64,000 bases of DNA from Methanobacterium bryantii (lineage in GTDB: Archaea > Methanobacteriota > Methanobacteria > Methanobacteriales > Methanobacteriaceae): positions 349,970-413,969 of the forward strand of contig NZ_LMVM01000023.1 of the NCBI RefSeq assembly GCF_002287175.1, written 5' to 3'. Both the position numbers and the translations under genes were made by a program. Under the pieces are notes generated by a model. It was not told where the DNA came from and did not search any database. It saw only the letters and a program-made list of their open reading frames with translations. Positions 35,732 to 45,263 of the stretch are shown here, piece by piece. Within the stretch, counting starts at the first letter, position 1; each line of letters begins with the position of its first letter.

Positions 35732-36877
35732 TTAAATTAAGTCTTTATATTTAGCTACAATTTCTTTAAATGAATCTGTAATATATGCTATCTGCTCTTC
35801 GCTGAATCCATAAACACTGCATTTGAACCATTTGGTTTGTCCACGTTTTATTCCAACGATACTTCTCTTTTTAAGTTCTTCATACAGGAAAAATCCTCTC
35901 CTTGGATGGTTTTCAGCTATTTTATCAAAGACAGGTGTTTCAAATCTGGTGAGGTCATGTTCTTTTGGTTTTACCCCTATCTGATGAACACCTTCAATTT
36001 CTTCCAGCTGCCTTACAAAATTCCTTGTCTTTTCAACTTCCTCATCCCAATGCTTGACCCTCTCTGCAACATATGGGAGTGATGCCATTAAAGTTACTAT
36101 TGGAGCCCCTCTACTGGTACATCCAAGCATTTCAATTTCTTTAACTTTATGCCTCTTTGAATGTTTAAGTAAAGCATCTGAATATTCTTCCTTCATTCCA
36201 AGCACACCAATTGGTCCTGATGCCGCCATACTTTTATGGCCGCTTCCAACTACAAAATCCATATTTAACGCTTTTGCATCTATCGGAAGTCTTCCCATAG
36301 AATATGCGCAGTTTAAAATTATAGGAATCCCTGCTTTATGAGTTACAGCACCAACTGCTTTTGCATCAGCCAGGTTACCATAGTCACCATCCACATGAGT
36401 AAGCAAAGAAAGTTTAATATCTATTCCACTGTCAATTGCGTTTTCCAAAGTTTCCCTGTATTTTTCAGGGGTTATTTCATATGCAGGATGCCCATTATTT
36501 GGAACTTCAATCACATTAAGCTTATTTCGTTCTGCAGCAAGGTGGGTTGTGTAGTGTGCATTTCCATCTACAATTACAGTATCGCCAGGTTTACATAACG
36601 CATGCATTATTGCAAATTTACTTTCCCTTGCACCATGTGTAGTTCTTACCTCATCAACATTGATAAATTTCGCTAAATCCTGTAAAAATCCGCTTATTGA
36701 AGGATTAGGCACTTCATCAAGCCTTCCAGCACAGTAATCACATACACTGTAACCGTCAGCATACTCAATTAAAGCTTTTCTTGCCTCAACAGGCAGCATT
36801 CCCCCACGCTGGAGAGGATTTAAGTTCAAATTGTCTCTTTCTGTATTTCGTGTAAGTCCATACTCCTGACATTCCAT
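35732..36877 (-). CDS. pscS: O-phospho-L-seryl-tRNA:Cys-tRNA synthase (SepCysS)
   Basis: SepCysS converts phosphoseryl-tRNA(Cys) to cysteinyl-tRNA(Cys) with PLP, the tRNA-dependent cysteine route of methanogens. The 381-residue protein has the catalytic cysteine region VCDYCAGRLDEVPNP, THGARESKFAIMHAL in the PLP pocket, and the PLP lysine in VVGSGHKSMAASGP. I chose the start at 36877 (MECQEYGL) because AGGTGA is five bases upstream; a longer frame to 36940 lacks support. The usual partner sepS is not in this window. Confidence 0.93.
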   Translation of the reverse strand: MECQEYGLTRNTERDNLNLNPLQRGGMLPVEARKALIEYADGYSVCDYCAGRLDEVPNPSISGFLQDLAKFINVDEVRTTHGARESKFAIMHALCKPGDTVIVDGNAHYTTHLAAERNKLNVIEVPNNGHPAYEITPEKYRETLENAIDSGIDIKLSLLTHVDGDYGNLADAKAVGAVTHKAGIPIILNCAYSMGRLPIDAKALNMDFVVGSGHKSMAASGPIGVLGMKEEYSDALLKHSKRHKVKEIEMLGCTSRGAPIVTLMASLPYVAERVKHWDEEVEKTRNFVRQLEEIEGVHQIGVKPKEHDLTRFETPVFDKIAENHPRRGFFLYEELKKRSIVGIKRGQTKWFKCSVYGFSEEQIAYITDSFKEIVAKYKDLI

Positions 36878-36994
36878 ATTATTCACCTGTATCCCTATTA
36901 AATAATTAAAAAAAGATAAAAATATATTAAAAGCATCCATTAATACTTGATTTAAAGTTAATGATATTTTATTGATTATTTTATAAATTTGATA

Positions 36995-37912
36995 TTAACT
37001 GATTCTCATTAAGTCATCGTAAGCTGACAAAGCAGCTACTGCACCTTCTCCACATGCAACTACCCACTGATTAACTCCACCAGTGACATCACCTGCAGAG
37101 TATATTCCCTGAATACTGGTTTTTTGACTTTTATCAGTTATAATGTAACCATTTTTGTCAGTCTCTAATCTTATATCTTTAGCTATACCATTTGAAGGTA
37201 TGTCCCCAACTGCTATAAATATTCCATCAATCGGGTATTCATTTTTTTCATTAGTTTTTTTGTTAAGCAGTACTACACTTTTTACAAACATGTCACCCTT
37301 TATTTCATCTATAACAGAGTCCCAGAACATTGCAATATCTTTTTCTTTTAATTTCTCCTGCAGATATTTTTCAGCCCTAAGTTCATCTCTTCTATGTGCA
37401 ACAGCTGTATATGAACCAATAGTATCTAAATATAAAGCTCCCTGAATAGCGGTATTACCTCCGCCCACTATTAAAATCCTTTTGCCCATAAACAAAGGCC
37501 CATCACAGACTGCACAGTAAAAAACACCTCTTCCAAGGAATTCTTTTTCTCCAGGCGCGTTAAGTTTTCTGTGAGTAGTTCCTGTACACAATATCACTGA
37601 TTTAGCCTTATATTCTGCTTTCTGGGATGAAACTTTTATTTCGTGGTCGCTGATGATTTCTAATTTTTTGACTTCTTCCATTTCATTTATTTTAGCATAC
37701 TTCAATGCCTGCTTTTTAGTGTAGTCTATTAACACTTTACCCGAAACTAATTCAAATCCAGGATAATTTTCCATATTAGGAACCATCAGCCCTGCTCCAC
37801 CTGCAAGCTGTTTTTCAAGTATTAATGTCTTCAATCCCTGCCTTCCAGCATAGATTCCTGCTGTCAGCCCAGCAGGCCCTGATCCTATAATAATAACATC
37901 ATATTCATCCAT
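36995..37912 (-). CDS. trxB: thioredoxin reductase
   Basis: A 305-residue flavoprotein disulfide reductase. The FAD motif is IIIGSGPAGLTAGIYAG, the redox disulfide is CAVCDG near residue 134, the second nucleotide motif is ILIVGGGNTAIQGAL, and the FAD end motif is IYSAGDVTG. The second nucleotide site reads VAHRRDELRAE, which keeps arginines used for NADPH in classical enzymes. Some methanogen members instead use F420H2, and sequence alone does not decide. It keeps thioredoxins and redoxins reduced. Confidence 0.92.
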   Translation of the reverse strand: MDEYDVIIIGSGPAGLTAGIYAGRQGLKTLILEKQLAGGAGLMVPNMENYPGFELVSGKVLIDYTKKQALKYAKINEMEEVKKLEIISDHEIKVSSQKAEYKAKSVILCTGTTHRKLNAPGEKEFLGRGVFYCAVCDGPLFMGKRILIVGGGNTAIQGALYLDTIGSYTAVAHRRDELRAEKYLQEKLKEKDIAMFWDSVIDEIKGDMFVKSVVLLNKKTNEKNEYPIDGIFIAVGDIPSNGIAKDIRLETDKNGYIITDKSQKTSIQGIYSAGDVTGGVNQWVVACGEGAVAALSAYDDLMRIS

Positions 37913-38122
37913 CAGATCACCTTAAGTCACTAATTATAGTGAATAACCTAAATTATTCTGCAATTTTAAAGAATTTAAACAGAGTATCATACAATTAAAG
38001 CGCGTAAATACGGTTTAAATGGATGATTTCAAGCATCTAGTTATCCACTAAAAAAATAGTGGTTTTAAGCACTCTAAATCAAATTTAACGCTTTTAATTC
38101 ATTATTCATTTTTTGAGTTAAC

Positions 38123-39988
38123 TCATTCTATATTCTGTAACTTATCCCTCAAAAGTTTATTCACAAGCTTTCCATCAGCTTTCCCCTTTAACTTTTTCAT
38201 GGACATACCCATAAGAGGACCCATAGCACCCATTCCACGTTCTTCCACCATTTTCTTATTTGAGGAAACTATTTCAGCTATTATCTTTTCAACATCATCT
38301 TCAGACAGCATCATTAAATTCAAACTTTCTGCTGCTTCTTGTGGTGAATTGCCCTCACTGCACACATTTGCTAAAATCTGAGGAAGTGCATCTTTTGATA
38401 TTTTACCATTTTCTAAAAGTTCAAATGCCTCAAGCAAAATGCTGTTATTCAATTCATCTATACTGCAGCCATCCCTTTTTAGTTCCTTTAAAGTATAAGC
38501 TAAAGTTGATGCTATCGTTGTAGAATCTACACCCGATTCTGCTTTGATTTTTTCAAAGCTGTCAGCCCTATTTCTCCTTACAAGCTGTTTTGCAAGGTCT
38601 TCACTTAAATTATACTGTTTAATTATTCTAACTTTCTTTTCATCTGGAAGTTCTGGTAAATCAGACTTTATATCACCAAGTAGCTCTTTTGATACGCTGA
38701 TTGCAGGAATATCTGTTTCCACGTACATTCTGCTTGCTGTTGGAAGCGGCCTCAAATAATCTGAATTTCCATCAGGTAATGCTTTCCTTGTTTCTTCGGG
38801 TACTGCTTGAAGTGAGATTTTTGCCCTTCTCTGGACTTCCTGTAAAGCATTGATGACTTTTTCTTTTTCATCTGCAATTAAAATAAAAGCATCTTCATCT
38901 CCAAGGCCTAAAAACTCATTTATTGCATTAACTTCATCTTCAGTTATGCCATAAGCGGGAAGTTCATCAGTGTGGAACAGTCCAGATACTCCCATTTTCT
39001 TGGCATACCCAGCAAGTTCTGTACCAAATCTTCTACCTGGCTGAATTTCAATTCCTATTAATCCTTTAAATCCATTCAATTTAATTGCAAATACACTTTC
39101 AGCCTTTGCAATTATTTTGGATTTAGTTTCTTTTAATAACGGAGCTATATCATGCAATTCATCTTCAACAGATGCATTTCTATTATTCAATTCATCCTTT
39201 ATTTTTAAAAGGTTTACCTGCCTTTTAACTTCATTTTCAACCATTGTAGACATGAGATCTAAGTCTTGAACTCCTTTTAGCTCGACCCTTGCCCCTTCCT
39301 TAATAGATATGTTTAAATCTTGACGTATAGTCCCTATTCCTCTTTTAACTTTAGTACTCCTAAGTACTTGCCCTATATGGTATGCAACTTCTTTTACCTG
39401 TTCAGGGTGAGTTATAGAAGGTGCGGTTGTTATCTCAACGAGAGGAATTCCAAGCCTGTCCAGCCTGAAGTTAACTTTACCCTTCTCTTGTCCAATTCTT
39501 CTTGCAGCATCTTCTTCAAGACATAAAACATCAATCTTGACATTTCCGTATTTTGTTTCCAGAACACCTTCTGTTGCAACAAGACCTGTTCTCTGGAAAC
39601 CACCAGTATTACTTCCGTCTATTACCTGTTTCCTCATGGTATGGAATTCATCCACAACATGCATATTGAGGAGTGTTGCTATTATTAAGGATACTTCAAG
39701 CGCTTCCCTATTTAATGGATGTGGAGGTTCTTCATCTGCTTCAACAAGGCAAGTTTCATGTGCATAAGCATCATAGATGAAATTTAGTTTTCTTCGTGCC
39801 TCTTCAAATGCGGCCCGGTCTATTTTTCCAAGTTCACTTTGGGTAGGCCTTAAATTCCTTAAAATTTTAAATTCTGGTTCTTTATCAGTAAGATTACAAT
39901 CGCATGGGCAGAATAATTTTTCTTTCGTATTCAACTGCTGATGTACTTCAAGACCCATTTTAAGTCCAAGTTTTTCATAATCAATCAT
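38123..39988 (-). CDS. gatE: glutamyl-tRNA(Gln) amidotransferase subunit E
   Basis: GatE is the kinase and tRNA-binding half of the archaeal GatDE enzyme that converts Glu-tRNA(Gln) to Gln-tRNA(Gln). The 621-residue protein starts MIDYEKLGLKMGLEVHQQLN, with the GatB-like core CLVEADEEPPHPLNREALEV and VELKGVQDLDLM, an AspRS-like insertion domain and the C-terminal YqeY-like tail (MMVEERGMGAMGPLMG pattern in pieces). GGTGAT lies three bases before the ATG at 39988. It lies 22 bases after gatD, forming an operon. Confidence 0.95.
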   Translation of the reverse strand: MIDYEKLGLKMGLEVHQQLNTKEKLFCPCDCNLTDKEPEFKILRNLRPTQSELGKIDRAAFEEARRKLNFIYDAYAHETCLVEADEEPPHPLNREALEVSLIIATLLNMHVVDEFHTMRKQVIDGSNTGGFQRTGLVATEGVLETKYGNVKIDVLCLEEDAARRIGQEKGKVNFRLDRLGIPLVEITTAPSITHPEQVKEVAYHIGQVLRSTKVKRGIGTIRQDLNISIKEGARVELKGVQDLDLMSTMVENEVKRQVNLLKIKDELNNRNASVEDELHDIAPLLKETKSKIIAKAESVFAIKLNGFKGLIGIEIQPGRRFGTELAGYAKKMGVSGLFHTDELPAYGITEDEVNAINEFLGLGDEDAFILIADEKEKVINALQEVQRRAKISLQAVPEETRKALPDGNSDYLRPLPTASRMYVETDIPAISVSKELLGDIKSDLPELPDEKKVRIIKQYNLSEDLAKQLVRRNRADSFEKIKAESGVDSTTIASTLAYTLKELKRDGCSIDELNNSILLEAFELLENGKISKDALPQILANVCSEGNSPQEAAESLNLMMLSEDDVEKIIAEIVSSNKKMVEERGMGAMGPLMGMSMKKLKGKADGKLVNKLLRDKLQNIE

Positions 39989-40010
39989 TAAATCACCGCT
40001 AACCATCAAA

Positions 40011-41324
40011 TTATATTAAAAAATACTTTATGGAGCTTTTATCTTCAATTTCTCCAGCTATGTTAGTTTGCATTGTTTTTTCGACTTCTTCAATTTCATC
40101 AGTTTGCCCTAAAGCCCAGCAGAGTTTAACATAAGCTGTTTCAGGTAACATATCTCCGGCAGAGATTACGCCTGCAGTTATAAGTTTTCTCCCAGTACTG
40201 TAAACGTTCATGTTGACTTTTCCATAAAGACACTGGGAAGCCATTACCACAGGAATTCCACTGTCCCTTGCTCTTTTTACGGATGGAATAATTTCCTCCG
40301 GACAGTGACCTAAACCAGTGCCTTCCAGAACAATCCCCTTATACCCCTTATCAATATGATAATCAATTATTTCACCAGAAATTCCAGGGTAGCTCTTAAT
40401 AAATGCAACATCAGATTCTACAGCATCCTGAAGCTCAACTTCACCATCGGTTCTTGTTTTATACCTTAACTGTTCATCTAAAATTTCAATTCCGCCGTTT
40501 TGAACCCGTGCAAGTGGAGATGTATTTATACTTCTAAAAGTGTCTCTTCTTGAGGTGTGCATCTTTCTTACCTTTGTACCGCGGTGTAAATCACAGTAGG
40601 TATCATCTTCAGTCGCATGCATGCAGACCATAACTTCAGCCATATCAGATTTAGCAGCAGTCATTGAATTTAAAAGATTTAAAAATGCATCAGAAGAAGG
40701 CCTATCTGAACTCCGCTGCGCACCAGTAAGCACTACCGGTACAGGAGTATCCAACATAAAGCTCAACGCAGCAGATGTGTAGTGCATGGTATCAGTCCCA
40801 TGGGCAACAACAACACCATACGCACCGTCATTTATTTCATCAGCTATAGATCTTGCTGATTTAACCCAGTATTCAGGTTTCATGTTTTCGCTTAAGATGT
40901 TTAAAACTGCTTTTCCTTTGATATTTGCATATTCCAGAAGCTCAGGGTTAGCCCTGATAAGGTCATCAGCTGTAAATGCAGGATGAACTGCACCAGTTTT
41001 GTAATCAATTATTGATGCAACTGTTCCCCCAGTTGATATTATAGATATATCATGTTTCTGGTTATCTCTTTCAATATCAAGTTTTGACAACTCAATTTTA
41101 GGTTTTTCACCCTTTTTAACGAGTTCAATTGTTGCATTTTCTATATTTATTCCAACATTGTAACCATTTTTAAGCTTTAAAACAAGATGCGTCTCATCAG
41201 CATCTTCAGCTCTGTCTAAAAGCATGCCTTCGTAGGAAATATCTTTTTTGGTTATTTTAACACTGTCACCAACTGATATACCTGCAGATCCTAAAAATAT
41301 TTCTGAAGCTCCTCTGTAACTCAT
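40011..41324 (-). CDS. gatD: glutamyl-tRNA(Gln) amidotransferase subunit D
   Basis: GatD is the L-asparaginase-like amidase that supplies ammonia to GatE. The 437-residue protein has an N-terminal domain (1-90), then the asparaginase core: ISTGGTVASIIDY near residue 95 with the catalytic threonine, VVAHGTDTMHYTSAALSFML with the second threonine and aspartate, and TGAQRSSDRPSSDA. It is first in the gatD-gatE operon. Confidence 0.95.
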   Translation of the reverse strand: MSYRGASEIFLGSAGISVGDSVKITKKDISYEGMLLDRAEDADETHLVLKLKNGYNVGINIENATIELVKKGEKPKIELSKLDIERDNQKHDISIISTGGTVASIIDYKTGAVHPAFTADDLIRANPELLEYANIKGKAVLNILSENMKPEYWVKSARSIADEINDGAYGVVVAHGTDTMHYTSAALSFMLDTPVPVVLTGAQRSSDRPSSDAFLNLLNSMTAAKSDMAEVMVCMHATEDDTYCDLHRGTKVRKMHTSRRDTFRSINTSPLARVQNGGIEILDEQLRYKTRTDGEVELQDAVESDVAFIKSYPGISGEIIDYHIDKGYKGIVLEGTGLGHCPEEIIPSVKRARDSGIPVVMASQCLYGKVNMNVYSTGRKLITAGVISAGDMLPETAYVKLCWALGQTDEIEEVEKTMQTNIAGEIEDKSSIKYFLI

Positions 41325-41666
41325 AAAATCCCTCTTTTATCGGTTGTAATTATGAAATTAAATTCAAAATAGTTTATACCTACTCTATATCTTAATTAGT
41401 TATTAAATAATTTAAATGAGTTTGAATAATTAACCATGTTGATCATAGTTTAATATGCCACTTGAAACTTTTTGTAATTCAACTTAATTTTGATTAATTT
41501 TATTTAAATTGATTCATTAATATCAAGCACTACAAAAAGTAATTGTAGAAAACAGAAAGGTAACAGAAAATAAAAAAAAACCCAAAATTACCTAATCTTG
41601 ATAAATACATGCAATAGATTAATTCCAAAGTCTTTAAAAAAATGTTGAAGTTCAGGCATTATCAAC
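41325..41666. other. intergenic stretch before gatD
   Basis: I see no gene. A small dyad CTACAA-N7-TTGTAG lies near 41530-41550, and an A-rich stretch at 41570-41590 ends the minus-strand CBS gene side. Nothing else is distinctive. Confidence 0.4.
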
Positions 41667-42068
41667 CTAATCTAACCCTGCAAGTGCACGAATAAGGGAA
41701 CTTTGAGTTATAAGACCAACTAAATTTCCATTTTCAACTACAGGAATCCTTTGATAACCTTTATCTGCCATGACCCTTGTAATCTCAAGTATAGGAGTAT
41801 CTCTATTAGCCACGTATAATTCTTTAGTCATTAGATCATTTACTTTAAGACCCAACGCTTCTCCCCCAGCTAAAAGAACATCTCTATGGGTTATTATCCC
41901 TACGATTCGCTTATCATCAACTACAGGAAGTCCTCCCACATTACATCTCATCATTTTCAATTTAGCTGCTGCAACCAGGTCTTTTGGAGAAGTTACGTGA
42001 ACTTCTTCGATCATGATGTCCTCTGCCTTTAGCTTTTTAATCATAGACTTATTTTTAGTACCAGTCAT
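41667..42068 (-). CDS. tandem CBS domain protein
   Basis: A 133-residue protein made of two CBS domains, about 10-65 and 72-133. Typical features are GGLPVVDDKRIVGIITHRDV and RIPVVENGNLVGLITQSSL. CBS pairs bind adenosine nucleotides or SAM as regulatory ligands. No partner enzyme is fused or adjacent, except thiC on the other strand. Confidence 0.88.
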   Translation of the reverse strand: MTGTKNKSMIKKLKAEDIMIEEVHVTSPKDLVAAAKLKMMRCNVGGLPVVDDKRIVGIITHRDVLLAGGEALGLKVNDLMTKELYVANRDTPILEITRVMADKGYQRIPVVENGNLVGLITQSSLIRALAGLD

Positions 42069-42421
42069 ATATTAAGATAAGGAATTGAACTTCCAAATGT
42101 AATTCATCATAAACTATGAACTATACAAAATTACTGAATTAAAGTAATTTTTTTTAAAAGATACAGTCTCTACATAATAAATTAACAGTATTGCAAAATG
42201 TAATTACTTAAATATACAATACTAAACACAATATTGAAATTATAATGAATTTTAATTTAAGTCGTGTTAAATCTATGAGTGGCAGTTACATGCATTGTAT
42301 TTTTAGATAATGCAATATACCACTTTAATAATGGATTTTTGCATTACCAGTTTATATTAACATGAAAGTAAAAAGTTATAGTTAGAGTTTTATCTAAATT
42401 TTTTAAGACGAGGGATTAAAC
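42069..42421. other. intergenic stretch before thiC
   Basis: This region between divergent CBS and thiC genes holds promoters for both. I looked for a TPP riboswitch before thiC and found none of its conserved CUGAGA-type blocks. No hairpin stands out. Confidence 0.45.
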
Positions 42422-43696
42422 GTGACTCAGTTAGAATACGCCAGAAAAGGCCAGATCACCAATGAAATGGAAATTGTCGCTAAAGAGGAAAATATTGACA
42501 TCCAAAAACTTATTAAACAAGTGGCAAAAGGTTATATCACAATTCCAAAGAATGTAAATAGTAAAAGTGTTCCCAAAGGTATTGGAAAAGGACTCAGCAC
42601 AAAAATTAACGCCAATATCGGATCATCTTCAGAAATAGAAGATATAGATGTTGAAATTCAAAAAGCCAAAGTAGCGGTCGAATACGGCGCTGATGCTATA
42701 ATGGACTTAAGTACCGGGCCAAATCTGGAATCAATTAGAGAAAAGATAATGCAGGCAGTGAATGTTCCAATTGGAACTGTCCCTATTTATGAAGCAGCTG
42801 TGAGCGCATCCAAAGAAAAAGGTGCTGTAATTAACATGGATGAAGACGACATGTTCAACGCCATAACAAACCAGGCAAAAGAAGGTGTTGATTTCATGAC
42901 CATCCATTCAGGAATAACCATGGACACTGTAGAAAAAGTAAAAAATTCTGATAGAATTATGGGCGTTGTAAGTCGTGGAGGATCTTTTTTAGCTGCATGG
43001 ATACTTCAAAATGAAGAAGAAAACCCCCTTTATAAAAATTATGACTATTTACTTGAAATAGCTCACGAATACGACGTTACACTAAGTTTAGGAGACGGGT
43101 TAAGGCCAGGATGTCTTGCAGATGCTTCAGATGTTTCCCAAATTCAGGAACTTATTACTCTTGGTCAACTTGTAGAAAGAGCAAGAGATGCAGGAGTTCA
43201 GGTCATGGTAGAAGGTCCAGGACACGTGCCACTGGATCAAATCCAGGCAAACATGAAAATTCAAAAAACCATCTGTAAAGGAGCGCCTTTCTATGTTTTA
43301 GGCCCGATTGTAACCGATCTTGCTCCAGGTTACGATCATATAACATCTGCTATAGGGGGAGCTATTGCTGCTTCTTCAGGGGCAGATTTCCTGTGTTACG
43401 TTACCCCTAAAGAACATCTTGCAATACCAGACATTGAAGCTGTAAAACAGGGAGTTATAGCATCCAAAATAGCTGCACAAGCTGCAGATGTCGCAAATGG
43501 AGTTAAAAGTGCATGGCAAAACGAACTCCAGATGGCAAATGCACGGAGAAACTTCAACTGGAAGAAACAATTTGAACTTGCATTTGACCATGAAACACCT
43601 CGAAAATACAGGGAAAGTAAGCCCACAAGCGGAGATATGTGTACAATGTGCGGTGAATTCTGTGCTTTGAGGATTGTAAGGGATAATTTAAGCTAA
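42422..43696 (+). CDS. thiC: phosphomethylpyrimidine synthase
   Basis: ThiC rearranges 5-aminoimidazole ribotide into the thiamine pyrimidine with SAM and a 4Fe-4S cluster. The 424-residue protein has INANIGSSSEIEDID, DAIMDLSTGPNLESIREK, VMVEGPGHVPLDQI and LGPIVTDLAPGYDHITSAIG. The C-terminal cluster motif is CTMCGEFC. The start is GTG at 42422. It is shorter than bacterial ThiC because archaeal forms lack the N-terminal extension. Confidence 0.95.
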   Translation: MTQLEYARKGQITNEMEIVAKEENIDIQKLIKQVAKGYITIPKNVNSKSVPKGIGKGLSTKINANIGSSSEIEDIDVEIQKAKVAVEYGADAIMDLSTGPNLESIREKIMQAVNVPIGTVPIYEAAVSASKEKGAVINMDEDDMFNAITNQAKEGVDFMTIHSGITMDTVEKVKNSDRIMGVVSRGGSFLAAWILQNEEENPLYKNYDYLLEIAHEYDVTLSLGDGLRPGCLADASDVSQIQELITLGQLVERARDAGVQVMVEGPGHVPLDQIQANMKIQKTICKGAPFYVLGPIVTDLAPGYDHITSAIGGAIAASSGADFLCYVTPKEHLAIPDIEAVKQGVIASKIAAQAADVANGVKSAWQNELQMANARRNFNWKKQFELAFDHETPRKYRESKPTSGDMCTMCGEFCALRIVRDNLS

Positions 43697-43838
43697 ATTA
43701 CACACATTCACTTTTTTTCAAATTTCTTTTTCAATTCAAACTGTACCCAACATCCTGTCAGATTTTCATTTTATGGATTTTAAACCACTTCGAAAAATAA
43801 AAATACTAAAACGCATAATAGTATTACAAGGTGATTGT

Positions 43839-44018
43839 ATGAGATCCATATCTAAAAGATCAAATTTAATAAAAAGAATAAGATCTTACAGCACATGTCC
43901 AAGTTGCGGGTCTAACAATCTGGTAAAGGTGGACGAATATTATTACGAACCATCAGGATGGTTAGAAATATATGAATGCCAGAATTGTGGATCTCTAATT
44001 GAAAGACCTTTATCATAA
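43839..44018 (+). CDS. small zinc-ribbon protein
   Basis: A 59-residue protein with two CxxC knuckles: CPSCGSNNL and CQNCGSLIE, separated by an aromatic loop (DEYYYEPSGWLEIYE). This is a standard zinc ribbon of unknown role. The start at 43839 follows AAGGTGAT. It lies downstream of thiC. Confidence 0.75.
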   Translation: MRSISKRSNLIKRIRSYSTCPSCGSNNLVKVDEYYYEPSGWLEIYECQNCGSLIERPLS

Positions 44019-44307
44019 TATTTTTAAGACCTTGTGGAACAGAAACCATATAAATTAAAAAATATTTTTCGAAATAGTACTGTTTCAGGAGATTATATAC
44101 GCAAAATAAGTTAAAATAATCTAATTCTAAAAATATCAAGTTTTATTTGCCTATTTTTAAGAAATTATGTTAAATATATCTAATTAAATAAATAAAAACT
44201 ATTTAATTTCTTAATTTTGAAATTAAGGTTTTATCCATTTAAAAAATTATAAATAGATTCGTTTACATAATAATAAAAGATTTTTCATAAATTTCAGGAG
44301 GAAAAGT

Positions 44308-44586
44308 ATGGCCATGGAACACGTAGAAGGAAAAAACAAAGGAGATGTAGTTCTTTATGCTTTAAGTACTTGTGGATGGTGTAAAAAAACCAGAATGCTT
44401 CTTGAAAAGCTTGGTATCGAATTTAATTATATTTATGTTGACCTTACAGAAGGTGAGGAGCGATCAAATGTTATAAAAGACGTTCAAAAATGGAATCCTC
44501 AGCTTTCATTCCCAACGGTTGTAATAAACAATAAAGATGTTATTGTAGGGTTCAAGGAAGATGAAATCAAGGAGAAACTTGTATGA
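44308..44586 (+). CDS. glutaredoxin-like protein
   Basis: A 92-residue glutaredoxin with redox motif CGWC near residue 22 and cis-proline segment SFPTVVINNKDVIVGFKED. CAGGAGG precedes the ATG. Its last codons overlap the ferredoxin:thioredoxin reductase gene by four bases (ATGA), which indicates translational coupling and a joint role in disulfide reduction. Confidence 0.9.
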   Translation: MAMEHVEGKNKGDVVLYALSTCGWCKKTRMLLEKLGIEFNYIYVDLTEGEERSNVIKDVQKWNPQLSFPTVVINNKDVIVGFKEDEIKEKLV

Positions 44587-45086
44587 GTAATATAAGTGAT
44601 GCCGAACTGGATCATTTTTACGAAAAAGTGAAAAAAGACGTTGAAGCCAGCGGATATCACCTGAATTCAAATGTTGAATTCACAAAAGAACTCTTAAAAG
44701 GCATACTTACCAATGAAAAACGTTATGGATATGGATCTTGTCCTTGCAGACTTGCAGCAGGTGATAAAGAAATAGATATTGATATAATCTGCCCATGTGA
44801 TTACAGAGACCCTGATTTAAATGAGTATGATGCATGTTACTGCGGTCTTTATGTCTCAGGAGATATTCTAAAAGGTACAAAAGAAGTTTTTGCAATACCA
44901 GAAAGAAGACTTACACTTGAAGAACGAGAACAATCCCAAAAAGGAACCTTAAGTGGTGCACCATCCTCCCTTCAATTTCCCGTTTGGAGATGCAGCGTCT
45001 GCGGCTACCTATGTGCACGTGAGGAACCACCTGAAGTATGTCCAATTTGTAAAGTTGAAAAAGAACGCTTTAGGAAGTTCTTATAA
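44583..45086 (+). CDS. ferredoxin:thioredoxin reductase catalytic subunit fused to rubredoxin
   Basis: A 167-residue two-part protein. The FTR catalytic domain (about 1-115) has CPCRLAAGDKEIDIDIICPC and CYCGLYVSGDILKG, which supply the 4Fe-4S cluster and the active disulfide. A rubredoxin-like domain (about 133-167) follows with CSVCGYLC and CPICK. Methanosarcina proteins of this architecture act as ferredoxin:disulfide reductases. The upstream coupled glutaredoxin is the likely substrate. Confidence 0.92.
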   Translation: MSNISDAELDHFYEKVKKDVEASGYHLNSNVEFTKELLKGILTNEKRYGYGSCPCRLAAGDKEIDIDIICPCDYRDPDLNEYDACYCGLYVSGDILKGTKEVFAIPERRLTLEEREQSQKGTLSGAPSSLQFPVWRCSVCGYLCAREEPPEVCPICKVEKERFRKFL

Positions 45087-45263
45087 TCAGATTAACTAAT
45101 TTTTTTATTCAAAGCTAAAATACATTCAATTTAGCTTATTTTATACTATTCAAATTAAATCCAATCTGTTTAATCTATTTTATACTTAAATCTTAATTTA
45201 ATCAAGCAAAAGAATAAATAATCATTTTAACAAATATGATATTAAATTTTCTGGTTGATTTTT

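Noticed and set aside
42069..42421. TPP riboswitch before thiC
   Set aside because: None of the conserved THI-box blocks is visible.
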